DNA from: Chaetorhynchus papuensis
Taxonomy: Eukaryota; Chordata; Aves; Passeriformes; Rhipiduridae
Length of the DNA: 64,000 bases
NCBI GenBank assembly: GCA_013396525.1
Contig: VWYX01000888.1
Location: 286,561-350,560, forward strand
Direction of reading: 5' to 3'
Shown here: in pieces, positions 24,771-37,400 of the stretch
Layout: every line of letters begins with the position of its first letter
Position numbering within the stretch: the first letter of the stretch is position 1
The notes under the pieces: model-generated
What the model saw: the letters and a program-made list of their open reading frames with translations, nothing else
Databases searched by the model: none
What the model was told of the DNA's origin: nothing
Made by a program: the position numbers and the translations under genes

Positions 24771-26729
24771 AGGTCTGTGCCAGAGCCAGCACTGCTGTGA
24801 GTGCTCCTGATTTCTGTTCTGGGTTACCATCTCCCAGCTCCAATCACCAGCACTGTATGAAAAGCAAGACGTGGTCCTGCCCTTCGTGGTGGTGCTGCTA
24901 TAGAGATGTTGTCTGGCTCCATTAGACCTGTATCCCTGGATAGTTTGAGGAATCTCTAGAGCTTTCGAGTGTGATACCTAAAGCAAGCTAGAAGGGCAAG
25001 GGCATACTACTGGAGAGAGTGCTCAGAGCTGCTGAACTTGCACGGCTTGTGTGTGAGAACCGCTGAGGCTGTCTGATTCAATCAGGCTTAAAAGATGTTG
25101 AATGAAGCAGGTTCTTTCAGCCACATGCAAAAGTCATCTTGGGGACCTTGAATTTGGTATGGCCACAGCTGCTTCTAGCCTAATGTGTGCTTGATGTGCT
25201 TAGTGTGGATATTCTCTTAAACTTTTATTGCACAGTTTGCTGCTTCCTGCTCCATTAGACTTCAAATCACTAATAGTAGTGGTAGTTTCATGGCTATAGT
25301 GTCCCTTTTAGCAGGAACTGTAACCACTTTCCATTTGCTGGATGACTTAACTGATGCTGCTCTCTTTTTTACAAAGAGAGAAACAGACTTGCAGAAAGAG
25401 AGGAAGAGAAACAGAAAGAGATGGAAAAGTTGTTTTCATCTTTGCCTCTATTGCACTTAAGAGATGCCAAAGACAGTGTTTAGAAAAGTGCTTCTGGAAC
25501 TGGAAGTAATACAGCGCCATCAGGACAACCAGCAAACTGAGCCTTAGAAATGCAGGATGGTGTGGCCATCCTACTGCCTCCAGAGCTCGAGTTTGCATCT
25601 CCACACAGAGCTGCAATATCGCCTTACTCGGGCCTAGCTGTGGTGTGTTTGATTTGGCCCTGCTGCACATGCCACAGATGTCAGTGTCCAGCAGTAGAGT
25701 TTGTGGTCTTGAAGGCCTCTTTGTATGCTTTGTGGCCTCAGGCAAAGAAATTCTTTTTTTTTTAACCCTTTTTCCCTTACATGTGTTGCTTCTTGTGGTT
25801 CTTGTTGTGGTTATGTTTTGTTTTTTCACTTGAAGCGTATTTTTGGCACCCCTCGGTCCTTTAATGGGCTCTCATGTTATCAGACACCACAGCCGTACAT
25901 ACATTAAATGTGCTTTGTTATGTGGATTTCTTTGTGAACCATTCATATTCCACGATCTTGTCTCCAGCTGAGGAGAGTGTTGTAATTTACTCAGCAGCTT
26001 CTGCTGGCATAGCACTTCGGAGCCATCCCTGATTGGAGGCATCGCTCCCCGTCCTGCGGTGTGGAGGGTGAAGCTGTACATTAAGGAGCTGTTGGCTGAT
26101 TTATGAAAAGCGTGCTTTTGGAGGCTGGGAGCAGATTCCTCTGGAGGGGCTGGTGTCCCTGCCTGCTCCCTTTCTCCAGTGTTAGCCCTGTGCAGTGCCC
26201 ACAGCCCAGGATATAACCCTGTGTCTGCCCCCTTACCTCCCTCGGTAATTTACTCAGTAATTTACTCGGCTGCATCTCCCATGTGGCACCCATGGTACCG
26301 CTTACTCAGCCCATGACAATGATTTTTTGAAGCCATAACTCTACATCTCTGACCCACCACTTTGCAGAGTGGTGAGTCACTGTAACTCTTTAGAAAAATT
26401 ACAAGGCTGGTCTTTGAATCCTTGAAGGTGCCTGTCCCTGTCTAATCTGGGCATTCCCTGGTGAGCAGGGTCTACCTTGAGAATTTGTGGAAGTACTTCA
26501 TTAAACCAAACACTAGCAAAGCAAGTGTAGATTGAGCCTATCTCAAGTCACTACTATGGCTTCTGTCAGCTACCATAAAAAGCTTTTCTAGACTCTATCA
26601 ACAAGGGAGCACAAGAGATGTCACTGAGCTGTCAGGCCCAGACTGTCAGCCTGGTCTTGCCGTGCTCAGGAGTACATGACGTGACTGAGGAGTTCCTGCA
26701 TCGGAGTTGATCTGAGGACAGATCTCTCC
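24771..26729. other. Gene-free sequence
   Basis: A purine-rich stretch lies at 25,375-25,430. The 160-codon minus-strand frame over it is lysine-rich from simple sequence. A short ACCACT/AGTGGT inverted repeat is near 26,357. Confidence 0.6.
25982..26269 (+). repeat. Three copies of a 13-bp motif
   Basis: GTAATTTACTCAG is found at 25,982-25,994 and 26,245-26,257. A one-base variant, GTAATTTACTCGG, is at 26,257-26,269, sharing its first base with the previous copy. The pair is a 12-bp-period tandem duplication; the distant copy may be coincidence or a relic of a local duplication. Confidence 0.6.
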
Positions 26730-26782
26730 CTTGACGCCTCCAACTGCTATGCTGCCTTTCAGTAGCAGTTGGAGGTGTTGAG
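26730..26782. other. Long hairpin (20-bp stem, 13-nt loop)
   Basis: Perfect inverted repeat: CCTCCAACTGCTA at 26,737-26,749 pairs with TAGCAGTTGGAGG at 26,763-26,775. The stem continues outward for seven more pairs (26,730-26,736 with 26,776-26,782), three of them G-T wobbles in RNA. The loop is TGCTGCCTTTCAG. After a 2x2 mismatch, two more pairs form. This is the strongest foldback I found in the window. It could be a pre-miRNA-like transcript, a foldback transposon remnant or a cruciform-forming sequence. Its stem is a little short for a typical pre-miRNA, and it matches no miRNA I recognise. Confidence 0.85.
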
Positions 26783-27859
26783 ATAGTTGAGAATTCACCA
26801 TAAACTAGTTCTACTCAGCTATAAGAATAGCCATGCACAGTGTGAACAGGGGTAACGAGTCTTGCCAAGCAATAGTTTTAGGAGAGATTACATAGAGAGA
26901 TTTATTGTTGAGGCCAACAACAAATCCATGTGTGAAGCATAGTATCGAAGAGCAGGGAATAAAAGAATAAGAAGAAATATTTTTCTTGTAACCTCTCAGA
27001 TGTGTTGCAAGGAGATTTATCTCATTTTTATAGGTCTTCAGTTATCTATGACAATGATCTTTGTTCGGTTGGATTAATTCTCAGAGGAGCTGTGCAAACT
27101 GTGGACAAACTTTACGTACATATGCACCATTTCAGTTAAGGTGGCTCCAGCTTGTAACTTGACAGAAGAAATACAGCTGATTTCAGTGAGAGCTGCGGAA
27201 GGCACTAGCCTCCTTTTGAAAGAGAACTTTGGCAGAAATTCTTTTGTGTAGATGGGCAATCGAGTCCTACAAGACACTTCCATCACAGAAGTTGCCTCTT
27301 ACCCATAAGGCATAAAGGTCAGGAGAGAGGAAATAAGTTTTTTAACTAATTACAGGGAGGCATCAACAGCACATGGGAAAACACAGAGAAAATAAAACAG
27401 TTTAGGTGATCTGGGGAGTCAGGATTCCTTTGAAGTGAAGCCAAATGTAGGCTTTCTGGTTACAACGTGTTGTGGTCTTTTCAGGGCAGAGTTTCTAGTC
27501 TTACTTCCTATTAAGCACATCATGTTGTGAATATTTAAGGCTGGCTTGTGCCTTTGGGTGTTTCTCAAAAGACAGATGCTAAAGAACCCCCCGTCCTTCT
27601 GCTGGATACTAGAAAGGGGCCCAGTTTATCTTGTTTTTCCAGATTCATTTCTCTTCCATTGCTTGCAGTGGTTTAGGTCTGTTAGGAGTATCACACCAGT
27701 CGTGAATCACAGCACTGGAAATATTTCAAGCCCCACAGTTCACAGTTTGTTCCTAGTGAATGTCCTGTCCACTTGAGCTCTATTCCAAGAGAATTGTGGC
27801 TAAGAAAGTCCAGATGGAGGCCCATCTTCCTACTGCGTCCTTGTGCAGGTGGGATCATG

Positions 27860-27950
27860 ATTGCTGCCATTACAGTTAGTACTGAGCTCTCCATGGGTTA
27901 AACAACTTATCCAGAAGTTACAAATGAAGCTCTGGCTTCCCAGAGATAGG
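27860..27950 (-). mobile_element. Possible MIR-like SINE fragment
   Basis: The plus strand reads CTGCCATTACAGTTAGTACT, then GAGC, then GGGTTAAACAACTTATCCAG, then GCTCTGGCTTCCCAG. It parallels the reverse MIR order (CCATTTTACAGATGAGG, GGTTAAGTAACTTGCCCAAG, GAGCTGGGATT). Strong divergence makes this tentative. Confidence 0.38.
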
Positions 27951-29219
27951 AGTGCCAGTGAAATGTGGCTGTGGGTCCTTGGACACAACTTCTAGGAGAA
28001 TTCTTCAGTAGTAGGGAGGAAGGGAGAAGACTGATGCTCTGCCAGACTTCTGAATTAGAAACTCTGGACTAGAAGTTCCCTGAAAACCTTTCAGCAAGGA
28101 CCCTGATTCCTCCAGTAATTTTTGTGCTCTGTCTTCAGCTCTTGCTGCCTTTGAGATTTGTACCTGAACAAAGACTTTGGTCACCCCATTCAATAATAAA
28201 AATTGGCAGCTAGGTTCCTGATGGCTTTTTGCTTTGTATTTGCTACTGCTTCCCATCATCAACAGCAGTAAAGTGGCATGGGGTGAAAATCAGCACTAAT
28301 TTGGGAGTTAGATTGCCTGTGTAATAAGCTCCTCTGTTGTTCTTTGGCAGGAACAACGGCTAATATAAATTTTTTGCTGTCACTTCTGCATGGGCCGTGT
28401 ACCAGCGTCGAAGTTAATCTCTCAAAATTATGTTCCATTATAAATCTCTCTTCACAGATGAAGTGGGTGCAATTAGGTAGAGAGGTCCAGAACCATTACC
28501 AAAGAAAAAAAGGTCTGAAGGACAAAAGCAGTCTGCCTGTGCATCACAAAATTGTGTTACATCTTGCCAGTGACCTCCAGAAAACAGAAGCTTCTTGGCC
28601 ACAGTGTTCTTGGGGCTTGTTTGGAAGAGAAGATATGTTCTGTGTTGACCAGAACTGAGTTCCACCTTTTTGTAAGTACAAGGTGTAGGATCTTAAAAGG
28701 AATTTGAAGCAATTTGTGTCAGTTGTCCCTTATTTCTTTTCTTCCAGTTCACACAGAATGTTTAATGTTGCTGTTCCTGCCTGAGCTGTGGGAAATCAGA
28801 AAAGATCATCAAGACCTTAGTAATAGGCTGAAGAAATCCCCAGCATATTTAATTAGAGATTATTCTTTTGATGTTTGGGTTGATTTTGAAGCTTGTTTTT
28901 TATCAGGTTACTCTTGGGTAACCCTCTGTATACAGAACAACTTCCCTGCTTTCATGAATGTCAAAGACCCTCAAGGTTTAAATGTACTGGTGTGGTTAAA
29001 TTGCTTTCATTTTTTAAGTTTCATATTAAATTCTTTTTGGCTAGGGAAAATGAAAATACCCCTCTGCTGCAACATTCTGACAACTCTGGGCAGGGCTGTA
29101 AAATGATTGACTTCTTACACCCAATTTAGAAACCCAGCTTAAAATTGGTGTCTGCTTAAAGTTCCTTCTTGCCCCTTTTTATAGGGGGATGATGACAAGT
29201 GACTTAGTTCCTGGGGGTG

Positions 29220-29312
29220 AGGTTTGGTTTTTAATTTTGGGGAGGTTTTTTTTTTGTTTCTTTGCTTGTTTGGGGTTTTTTGTGCTTTTTTGTTTTGTTT
29301 TGTTTTTCCTTT
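29220..29312 (+). repeat. T/G-rich low-complexity tract
   Basis: GGTTTGG, then long T runs interrupted by single G or C, ending in repeated GTTTT. Simple sequence without coding value. Confidence 0.85.
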
Positions 29313-30324
29313 CTGGAATAAACCTTAACTATATTAAATTAAGGTGCATTTCTATTCTTAGGGAACCCAAGATGTCTTTTCATTCTTGATGTTTTCTTCG
29401 GACTGCTGAGCAAATGCTACCAAGTTTACATTGAAAATGGCACTTGCTATGCAGAAAACAGAAGTTTGTTCCAATGTACAGTAGGGAGAGTGCCCTATTA
29501 AAGGTCCCATATATGTGTGGCTGCATGTATTATCTACCTAAGCATAAAGCTTTAGAGACATTGCAAATCCACTCTAAAGTCATTCAACTTAACTTCACTC
29601 AGACTTTTTAAATCAAAGACAATGGTAATATTTTGCTTTACTTCCTGTTCACTGCAATTATTCTGAAAGGTTTTACTTTCAGCAGTATTTAGTACTTCAG
29701 TTTGAATTTGATAGAATTAATTTTAGAAAAACTGCAAAAATGTGTCTCTGCTGACATGGCAGCCAAACATGAGCTACAATGCCGGGACAAGGATGAGGTA
29801 GACATGAGAAGCTGCATCCAGTTTTTATCATAAAAAGCTCAACACAGTAATCTGGTTTCCCAGAGAAAGCACCTTTATTTTGTTCATATCTGGCCTATTG
29901 AGCAAAGGGGGGAAATAAATCTATAAATGAGAACAACTTGCACATGAAGTACTTACTATTCTGCACATCAATCATTCGTCATCTTATTAAATTCAAGTGT
30001 ACTAAAGGTCTGCTTGGCACGCCCTTGGCTCTGTTCTATGCTCTTCCGTGGCAAGAGGATATGTGTCCCCTTCTCAAACTCACACAACCTGCAGTGGGCT
30101 CGAGTCTCCTTCAGGCTGCTGTGTTCTCTGAACTGGGCAAGCAATCATCACTGATCCTTCTTGAGACTCCAAAGAAGCCTCCTTGACTCCTCTTGCTGTG
30201 TTTTGCCAAGTACCGGGGGGAGCTTGCAGCGTGTGATTACAGCCTGCCTGTGTTGTTCTTCTCCGTTTTCCCTATGAGTTCTCTCAAAGTGTTTTCTCCA
30301 AGCATGCTACGATATCTAAGGAAC

Positions 30325-30404
30325 GGGTCAAAGTTCTTTATATATTAGAGTAAAATTGGGTTGAAGTTCTTTTTATGTTAGAGTAAAACAGGGCTGAGGT
30401 CACC
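30325..30404 (+). repeat. 33-bp tandem duplication with nuclear-receptor-like half-sites
   Basis: Unit 1 is 30,325-30,357 and unit 2 is 30,358-30,390, differing at only a few positions. Both share AAGTTCTTT and TTAGAGTAAAA. A partial third start (GGGCTGAGGTCA) follows. Unit 1 opens GGGTCA and the third start contains AGGTCA, which are half-sites of RGGTCA type. Confidence 0.8.
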
Positions 30405-30558
30405 ACCCAGTTCTTACTGTTGTCAATTATGACTTACTGCATCTTTTGTCAGCTACACGTGAGAAAAGTGTAGGGAAACTTAACTGAGGTTTTTGTAGTT
30501 GATAGAATCTCCAACTGTGGCACTGAACCAAAGAGTAAAAAGCCGACTAACAATGCAC

Positions 30559-30566
30559 TGACGTCA
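30559..30566. promoter_or_regulatory. Perfect CRE motif
   Basis: TGACGTCA again matches the full CREB/ATF palindrome. It lies about 170 bp beyond a 33-bp tandem duplication that carries nuclear-receptor-like half-sites. Function is unproven. Confidence 0.4.
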
Positions 30567-32067
30567 GGCTGCCTTGATGTGACTGAGAGAGTTTTTGTCT
30601 GTGAAGACAAATACTGGAATAAATCACTAACTGGGTTTTAACAACTGTGGTGGTTTTGGCCTGGTTTCTGAACCTGGAGATAGACAAAGAATTGCAACAC
30701 AGCATCTCATTTTCAAGCTGCTTTGACCAACCCACAACAGGGTCCTATATATGCTAGAGTCTACCAAGACATGAATCTTGACAAGCTTCAAAACAATTAA
30801 TTACAGTTGATAGCTGATGCTGGAATATGGACCATGCCAATCACAGGAATGGTTTCCTCCTGCTGCTGTACCAGAACAACCTTGGGCTGCTGTTTGGGGT
30901 GGCAGAGAGAGTTCAGCTGCCTTCCACACCAGCCAGCTTGAGTGGTGAATAGCTTTCATACACAGAATCCATCGTCTCTCATGAGGGATGTGACTGTGAA
31001 GTAGCTGACTTCTGAAAACAAACTTTCTGCAGATACTTTTTTCCACCCAACAACAAAGGTCTTGTTTGGGAATGCTTTTTGGCTGCAGTCTTTGCGACCC
31101 CCCTGGGAAATGCACTGTGCATTTGACTTGCGCTCACCAAAGGAAAAAGTGAAAGTAACACAGCTGTAGAGATTTACTACGAAGTTTTGAGGCTAATTGC
31201 CTCATATGTTTAATTAATAACTGACACATTCTGTCCCTCAAAGAGCTTGGAGAACTTCCATCTGGACCCCTAGTGATTACAGCCTGGAAGCCATCCCTGT
31301 AATTAAGGAGCAGGCTATAGGAGGCCTGTTCCCATTATGGGCAATTATTGTGCTTGCTACTTTTCCCCTCCTTTCTTACAAAAGGACTGACAAAATAGGG
31401 CTCAAAGACTAATCTGACATAAAACCCTGACTAAAGAGGTGCTTTGTGCTACCCCATGGTAGAATGATGGGTTATGTTTTGGTGCCAGAACTCTTTTTTT
31501 CAACAGGCTCTCAGGGGACAGGTTCTCCAAAGAGCAAAATATGTCTTACACCAAATCGAAGGACTTCTTGGTCAATATTAACAGTGCAAGAAGGGGATTT
31601 TAAGAACTGGGCAACTGAGTATTTCTACAGTTACTTCTCTATCTCTCCCTCCCAACTTTAGACTTCCACTAGGTTTGACAGCTGCTCATCTGCAAAGACT
31701 CTGGCTAGCTCAGGAGCCCTCGGAGTAGAGGATGCTGTGTCTTTAAGCCTTCCATACAGTGCTGAAATGTTATGACAGAGCATCTCACAGGGGGATGCAG
31801 TTTCCATGGCAACCTCACACTGTAAGATAAGCAAACTGGATTATTTTTTTTCCTGAGAGGTTCAAGAGCAAGGAAGGAATGAGGCGATCTGTCAGCAGGC
31901 AAGACTTGAAAAGAGGAAACCATGTCCATTAATCCTGTAGCCCCGGCTGCTTTGTGTTTTAATTAGAGAATGTTATTATGGCAGAAAGCATGGGCACCTC
32001 ACCCTGTTATGGGTTTTTGAGGACTTTTTTGTTTGTTTCTCTTTTTATATATCCAATTAATAAAAAA

Positions 32068-32098
32068 CAAAAAAAAAAGGGGGGGGGGTGGGGGAAAA
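32068..32098. repeat. A-run followed by G10 and G5 runs
   Basis: A purine tract with A-runs, then G10 at 32,079-32,088, a T, GGGGG and AAAA. It is low-complexity and prone to length error. Confidence 0.85.
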
Positions 32099-34317
32099 GA
32101 GGAGGAAAGAAGCTTTACTAAGGCATAAAATGAAGGTCAGAAATAAAGAGCCTCAAGATCCCTGTTGCAGAGCTTGTATCCCATGCCAGAGATAGGAGGT
32201 AGTGAGAATGAATCTGCCATTCTCAAATTGAGAATACATCTCAAATTCATTTTTTGTCTGTCTTGCCGCTATGTTTAGCAAAAATGGAAATCCCCCACAC
32301 CCCTGCATCCTGCACGTGTAACCAAGAGAGTGTGGAGTAAAGCAGGGGAGTTGTTGTTGTGCTCTGCAGCCTGCCCAGAGGCATTATACATGAGCCTTTA
32401 TTACAGAGCTATACTGCCTTCCCCTGCCTTGGTTTTGGGGTAGTTGATAACTTTGGGATCACTCGTTACCCTCACATGAGAAATCCTCCGCTTCCCAAAT
32501 GCCGCCCCTTGTGAGACTGTAGGACACTGTGCGTGCTAAGAGATGTAAGGGCAAGGAGGCGGCAATGCTTCAGCCCATCGTGAGAAGGCAAGCTCCCACA
32601 CCAGCTGCAATAGCATCTTAGCAGTCAGATAATATCTTGGTAGCAGCTCGTGCACCAGCTGGATAGGAAACTGTGCTGGTCTTGTAAATGCGCTGTGCGT
32701 AGGAGTTTATTATGGAAAATATTTTGACAACCTTTATTATTTTAAAACACTTGTACGTGTCACCAGAATATTAGAGTTAAAGTAAATGTTAACCCAACAG
32801 CAGTCTTGTCTGCATAGTTTCCATGTCCATCCTTTACAGAGTACTCCCTGCTCCTTTGCAGGGAATTAAAGCCCACTATAAATCTTCATGTGGAATGAAA
32901 GGAAAGTTATTCTAATCCTTTGAGAAAGCAACATACCAAAGGCTTTCATTTCTACTTTCCTATAAGCAGCAGTACCCCAATTTACTTTTCAGGGACCAGT
33001 GCTTACGAGGAATTCTTGTAAATGTAGCTCTCCCTACTCTCCTGTCGATGCTTCTTCAATGCCCTTGACAAGTTCAGCAAAACAAGGTGCAGGATGAAGA
33101 GGGCCAAACAGCCTCAGAACCACTGCTCTGGATTTGAGTACCTCCTACCCAAAATAGTTTTCTCCTATGGGTGCAATCCATGTACATGTAGCAGGAACAG
33201 TTGTTAGCAAAGTTTGAAATCACGGGCCAAACAAATGTTATACCTTGTGTGGGAATTTAGGGCTAGGGCAGAATGATACTTAGACCTTTGTTGAATAAGC
33301 AATCAAATGCTCTAATTGACAATAAGCAGGGTTACAGGCAGCTTAATTTCTTTGGAGACTGCTCTCTTTTTTCCTTTCTTCTGGCTGCATGGAGAAATTC
33401 AACACTTTGGTGTTGGTATCAGCTTTATTCGATGTTTTGAGCTAAGCTGCCCAGAGATGACTTTTTGGTTGTACTAATAAAGAAACTGCTTTTGACAGCT
33501 TAGATCAGCTGTAGCACCAACTGGACATGTGGCAGGCTGGGTTTGTGATGCTGGTGGCTGGGGCAGAGCTGGCCAGCACAGCTTTCTCTGCCCCTCACAC
33601 CTCCTCTCAGGACCTGCTGTGCCTGCCTGTGCCCTACCAGGAGAACCTCTCGCACATCTGCTGCCTGATGGGGGCTTCTCAATTCACGCCAGTCTGCGGT
33701 CTTCATAATTTGCCTTGGGCCGAGTGTTGTTAAACCCTTGAACGTTGTTGTCCCTCGAGGCACTGCCAGATCTGAATCGCTGCCAAACAAAATTATTCCA
33801 CCTGCTTCTTGGCTCTAAGCATCTAATCACCCAAGCCCAGCAGAGTTTTGTTTAGAGAACAGAAATTACTGCGGTGCTGCACTGGTTCCCAGCAGAGCTG
33901 GCGGTGTCCATGTCAGCCGGTGAAATGGGGAATGGAGGAGTAGCTGCATGCCTCATTTGGCTTCTTTCTCATGGGAATCTTTCTAGGGCTTTCATAGGAC
34001 TCTCCTGGGTCTGCCGCAGCCTTTTTGGTCAAAATGAGTGCCCCTGAGTTTATGGTGGAAGGGAGCAGCTGGAGAGTATTAGGCTCTGCTCCAAGTATGA
34101 TTTTGAGCAGCCCGGTGCCTCACAGCTAAAGCTAGATGTTTTAACCAATTATTTGCTGACTCATCACTTCTCCTGGTTTCTTTCCCACACCATTTTTAGT
34201 GCCCCGCCCCTCTTCCTGGACATAATGCATTACTTGTGCATCTGAGTAGTTAATTCTTGGATAATTATTCTAGCTAGTGCTGTTTCACACTAATTTCATT
34301 TCCTAGGTTTGCCCAGA

Positions 34318-34402
34318 ACCCAGGAGGTACACAGGAGTTGGACTTCCAATGATCCAGATGTATCCCTTCCAACTCAGTATATTCTATGATTCCATAGTAG
34401 AT
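34318..34402 (+). mobile_element. CR1 LINE 3'-end fragment
   Basis: Only the last ~80 bp of a CR1 element are recognisable: AGGAGTTGGACTT, then TCCCTTCCAACTCAGTATAT, then the tail ATTCTATGATTCCATAG. This is the same 3' signature as the larger copy at 54.9 kb and has the same orientation. The 5' boundary is vague because the sequence before AGGAGTTGGAC does not look like CR1. Very short 5'-truncated CR1 tails are common in bird genomes. Confidence 0.88.
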
Positions 34403-37400
34403 AGACTTCTGACCGTGATCGAAATACAAAACCTTTAAAATCAACTAATCTCATCCATCCAAAGTTTTTCTTCCCTCACCTGCTTGCCAGCCAAAATTCC
34501 TTAAACAAACCCTTTAGGAAAAGTGCAGGTCCTTAGGTTCTTAAGCCCTTCTTACCTTCTGGTGGTGGCCCTGAATTGTGTCTGTGTATCTGCACGCACT
34601 AAGGAGCATAGTGCTGTTTTAAGGTCTATCACGGCTGACTTGGAGGAATTTTGCTTACTCCTATTTGCATGCTATCTTAGCCTGGAAGTCATTTAGACTT
34701 AAAAACACAGAGTTGTGCTGCTGCTAATAAAGAACTGACTCCAAGAGGCTCGTTGGTGGGGCTGCTGGCAGGCGCTACCCTGGGTACACAGAGACGAAAC
34801 ACGTGGAGCTTGGTTGCGGAGTGGGAGTGCAGGGATTTCTGGGCAGCCAGAGACTTCTGAGCTCTGTTCAGATGCTCTCTGTACTGTCTGCAGTTTCCTT
34901 GGCTCATAAAAGCATTGCAGAGAGAGGATACACGTAAGATACCGTAATCCTGGAGTAGTAACGGAGTGCACAGTCTTGAAGCAAAATTTTCTTTCATGTA
35001 TTTTGTATTTGATTCCAACACATGCCATACTGGTGCGTCCTATTTATATTCAGGTCTGTTTTAGACATCCGGCATAATTCAAGAACACTGTAGCTCTGAA
35101 TGCATGCAATAAAAATATTTTCATACTCTTTTCTACAAAATAATCCTTGGGTCTGCAGTTTGCCAGTTTGTGGTGGCTTCAAGGCTTTTCCTAGAGTACA
35201 GAATTTTTTGAAAAAGGAAAACTGTCTGGGAGCTGTATTTATGTTCTACGAGTCCTAATAATAAAAGAACATTAATTTCTTTTAAACCTCTCCAAGCAAT
35301 TTCCCCAAAAACTTCCCTGTCCAAAGTAGTTTGTTGAAGCACGTGTGAATGTATCTATGCTCTTTAACAACATACTGAAGAAATATTTTGGTACTAGGAC
35401 AAGCCAGAACCACAAATTAAATTAGATGAAAAAAAACTAGGCTGATATGTTTCATGACATAAATGAAAGATGCTTTGGAAAAAAGAGAGGGGCAGTATTC
35501 CTTCTGGATAAGGCCTCAGCATGAAAACACGAACAGCAAATTAGTTTATTATTGAGGACGTGTACATCAAAGCCAACTTGACTGAGAAACTTTTTGGCCT
35601 AACCTTCAGTTGTTGTCTTTACTATTATTAAATGTCACGCGTTGGTGAGCAGCTAAGAGACCGGGATATTTTCCCATCTAGAGTTTTTTAAATCTGATGT
35701 AAACGGTCTTGGTTTCAAAACCCCCGTGCTCTTTGCATTAAGCCTGTACGACTTAAGTGAGCCCCAGACCCTAGGCTGGCCTCTGTCTGGGGTGACTTTC
35801 ACTCTTACAGGGCGATGGTGCAGGGCCACAGAAAGTGGGGAGGCACCAGCTGGAATAGAAAATGACCTCAGGGTCTTTGGATTGTAGGTTAGAGAAAAAG
35901 AAATAGAGCATTTGTCTAAGACAAATATTTTCTTTTGACTATTCCAGTTGATGACATTTGTAGGGGGAAAAGGCTTTCTTCAGACAGCAGAGACCAAGTG
36001 TATGTCTCTATTGGCTTCTAACTTACATCAGAGCATGGAAGTCTTTGAGACAAGTTTATTTTCTGTAAATTAAAAATAATTAAATAAAACCAGGAACTGA
36101 TCTTGATTTCCCTGCTGCTAAAGCTTGTCTACAACCAGGACAGAGTTTTCAGATTTAGAAAAATCCGAGGCCTTTTTTTCTCAAAAACTGTTCAACTTGA
36201 ATTTCTATGTCTTTGGGAGGTGGAGTGAGGAAGGGAGCCTGCCCAGTCTCATGCACATTCATTGATTACAATGCCGTGGTACTCAGCTCTTCCCAGACGT
36301 CTAAAATCACTGTAAGTAATTGGGTTAAAGTCAGCATTTATCATACTTAGTTAGCCTAGATCTAATCATTCTTTCCAGAATTGTTTGCTGAATCGCTTGG
36401 CATGTCTAACCTTATCGGCCCTGTTAACTTCTTATCCCCATTTGACAAATCTAATCTCTGTCTTTACTTCTGCAAGGAGAGAGACAGGAATCCTTAGAGG
36501 CTTCTATAGCTTGCTGTGCAGCCAGCCAACAGGCATCCCAGAAACTATTGGGAAGATGCTTGCAGCTGCTGGAGAAGATTTAAAAGGGTTTAAAGGTTTT
36601 AATGGGCATGGAAAGTAGGGTTTCTTGTCAAGATGGTTAGCTCATTTACTCGTTTTTATCTGTTTTAAAAACAGAATTAGAAAGTCTGCAAAAGTTAACA
36701 GCTGTCAGCAGTCAGAGATTGCTACATGGAGCCTAGGGCGAAGGGAATAGATGATGCTTTGTGCCTTTCACAACCCACACCATTGTGTCTTGCTGGAGAC
36801 ACTTTTCTCTACGCTTACAAAATCACTCTTGGCTCTGGTTATTTTCTGAGAGTATGACCGAACCACTTTACAGGAAAACACTTACAGTGTTGTGCCTGAG
36901 TCGCACACTGGGGACCTGAGATTTCCCTCCCTCATAAAGCAGAAGTGACACCACCAAAGCAAACGGAGCCACAGGGTTGTGAAACTGAAGTCAGCAAGCA
37001 GAAAATCCAGCCTAGATTCTGTATTGTATGTTCACTGCTGGCTATTTTTGCTACGAGAAATTTCTGTGAAAAGGAGGGCAGGGAGGAGATAGGAATATAC
37101 ATGGCCAGAAAGATGTTCTTTAAGGTTTTTAAGGAGTTTGCAAGCACATGCTGAAGAGCTAATGCCTGCCACAACTGGGAGAAGAAGTTGGATGTCCTCC
37201 TCCCCTGTGTGTTTGTGTGCATAATTTTACATAACTCATGTTCTGATGCATAATGCTGTCATTTGCCACCCTGACTTCTGGTGTGCTTGGCTCGGCTCAG
37301 TGAGTTGGAGGATGTTGTTACCCTCAGATGGAAAGGAGGCTCATCTCCTGCACACACTCAGTTCAAGGCACCTTTAGAGGTGTCCTTGCTGTCCTTGCAT

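Larger units (their letters stand above)
26783..30324. other. Gene-free sequence
   Basis: It includes a 104-codon frame at 28,344-28,658 preceded by the acceptor-like TTCTTTGGCAG, without a known domain, and the T/G-rich tract at 29.2 kb. Confidence 0.55.
30405..34317. other. Gene-free sequence
   Basis: It holds the second CRE and the A/G homopolymer block. A stretch with TTAATTAATAA and CTGTAATTAAGG near 31,210-31,310 is rich in homeodomain cores. No gene is supported. Confidence 0.6.

Noticed and set aside
25347..25829. 160-codon minus-strand frame
   Set aside because: Its start is rich in K/R/T from A/G-rich simple sequence; no domain and no conservation evidence.
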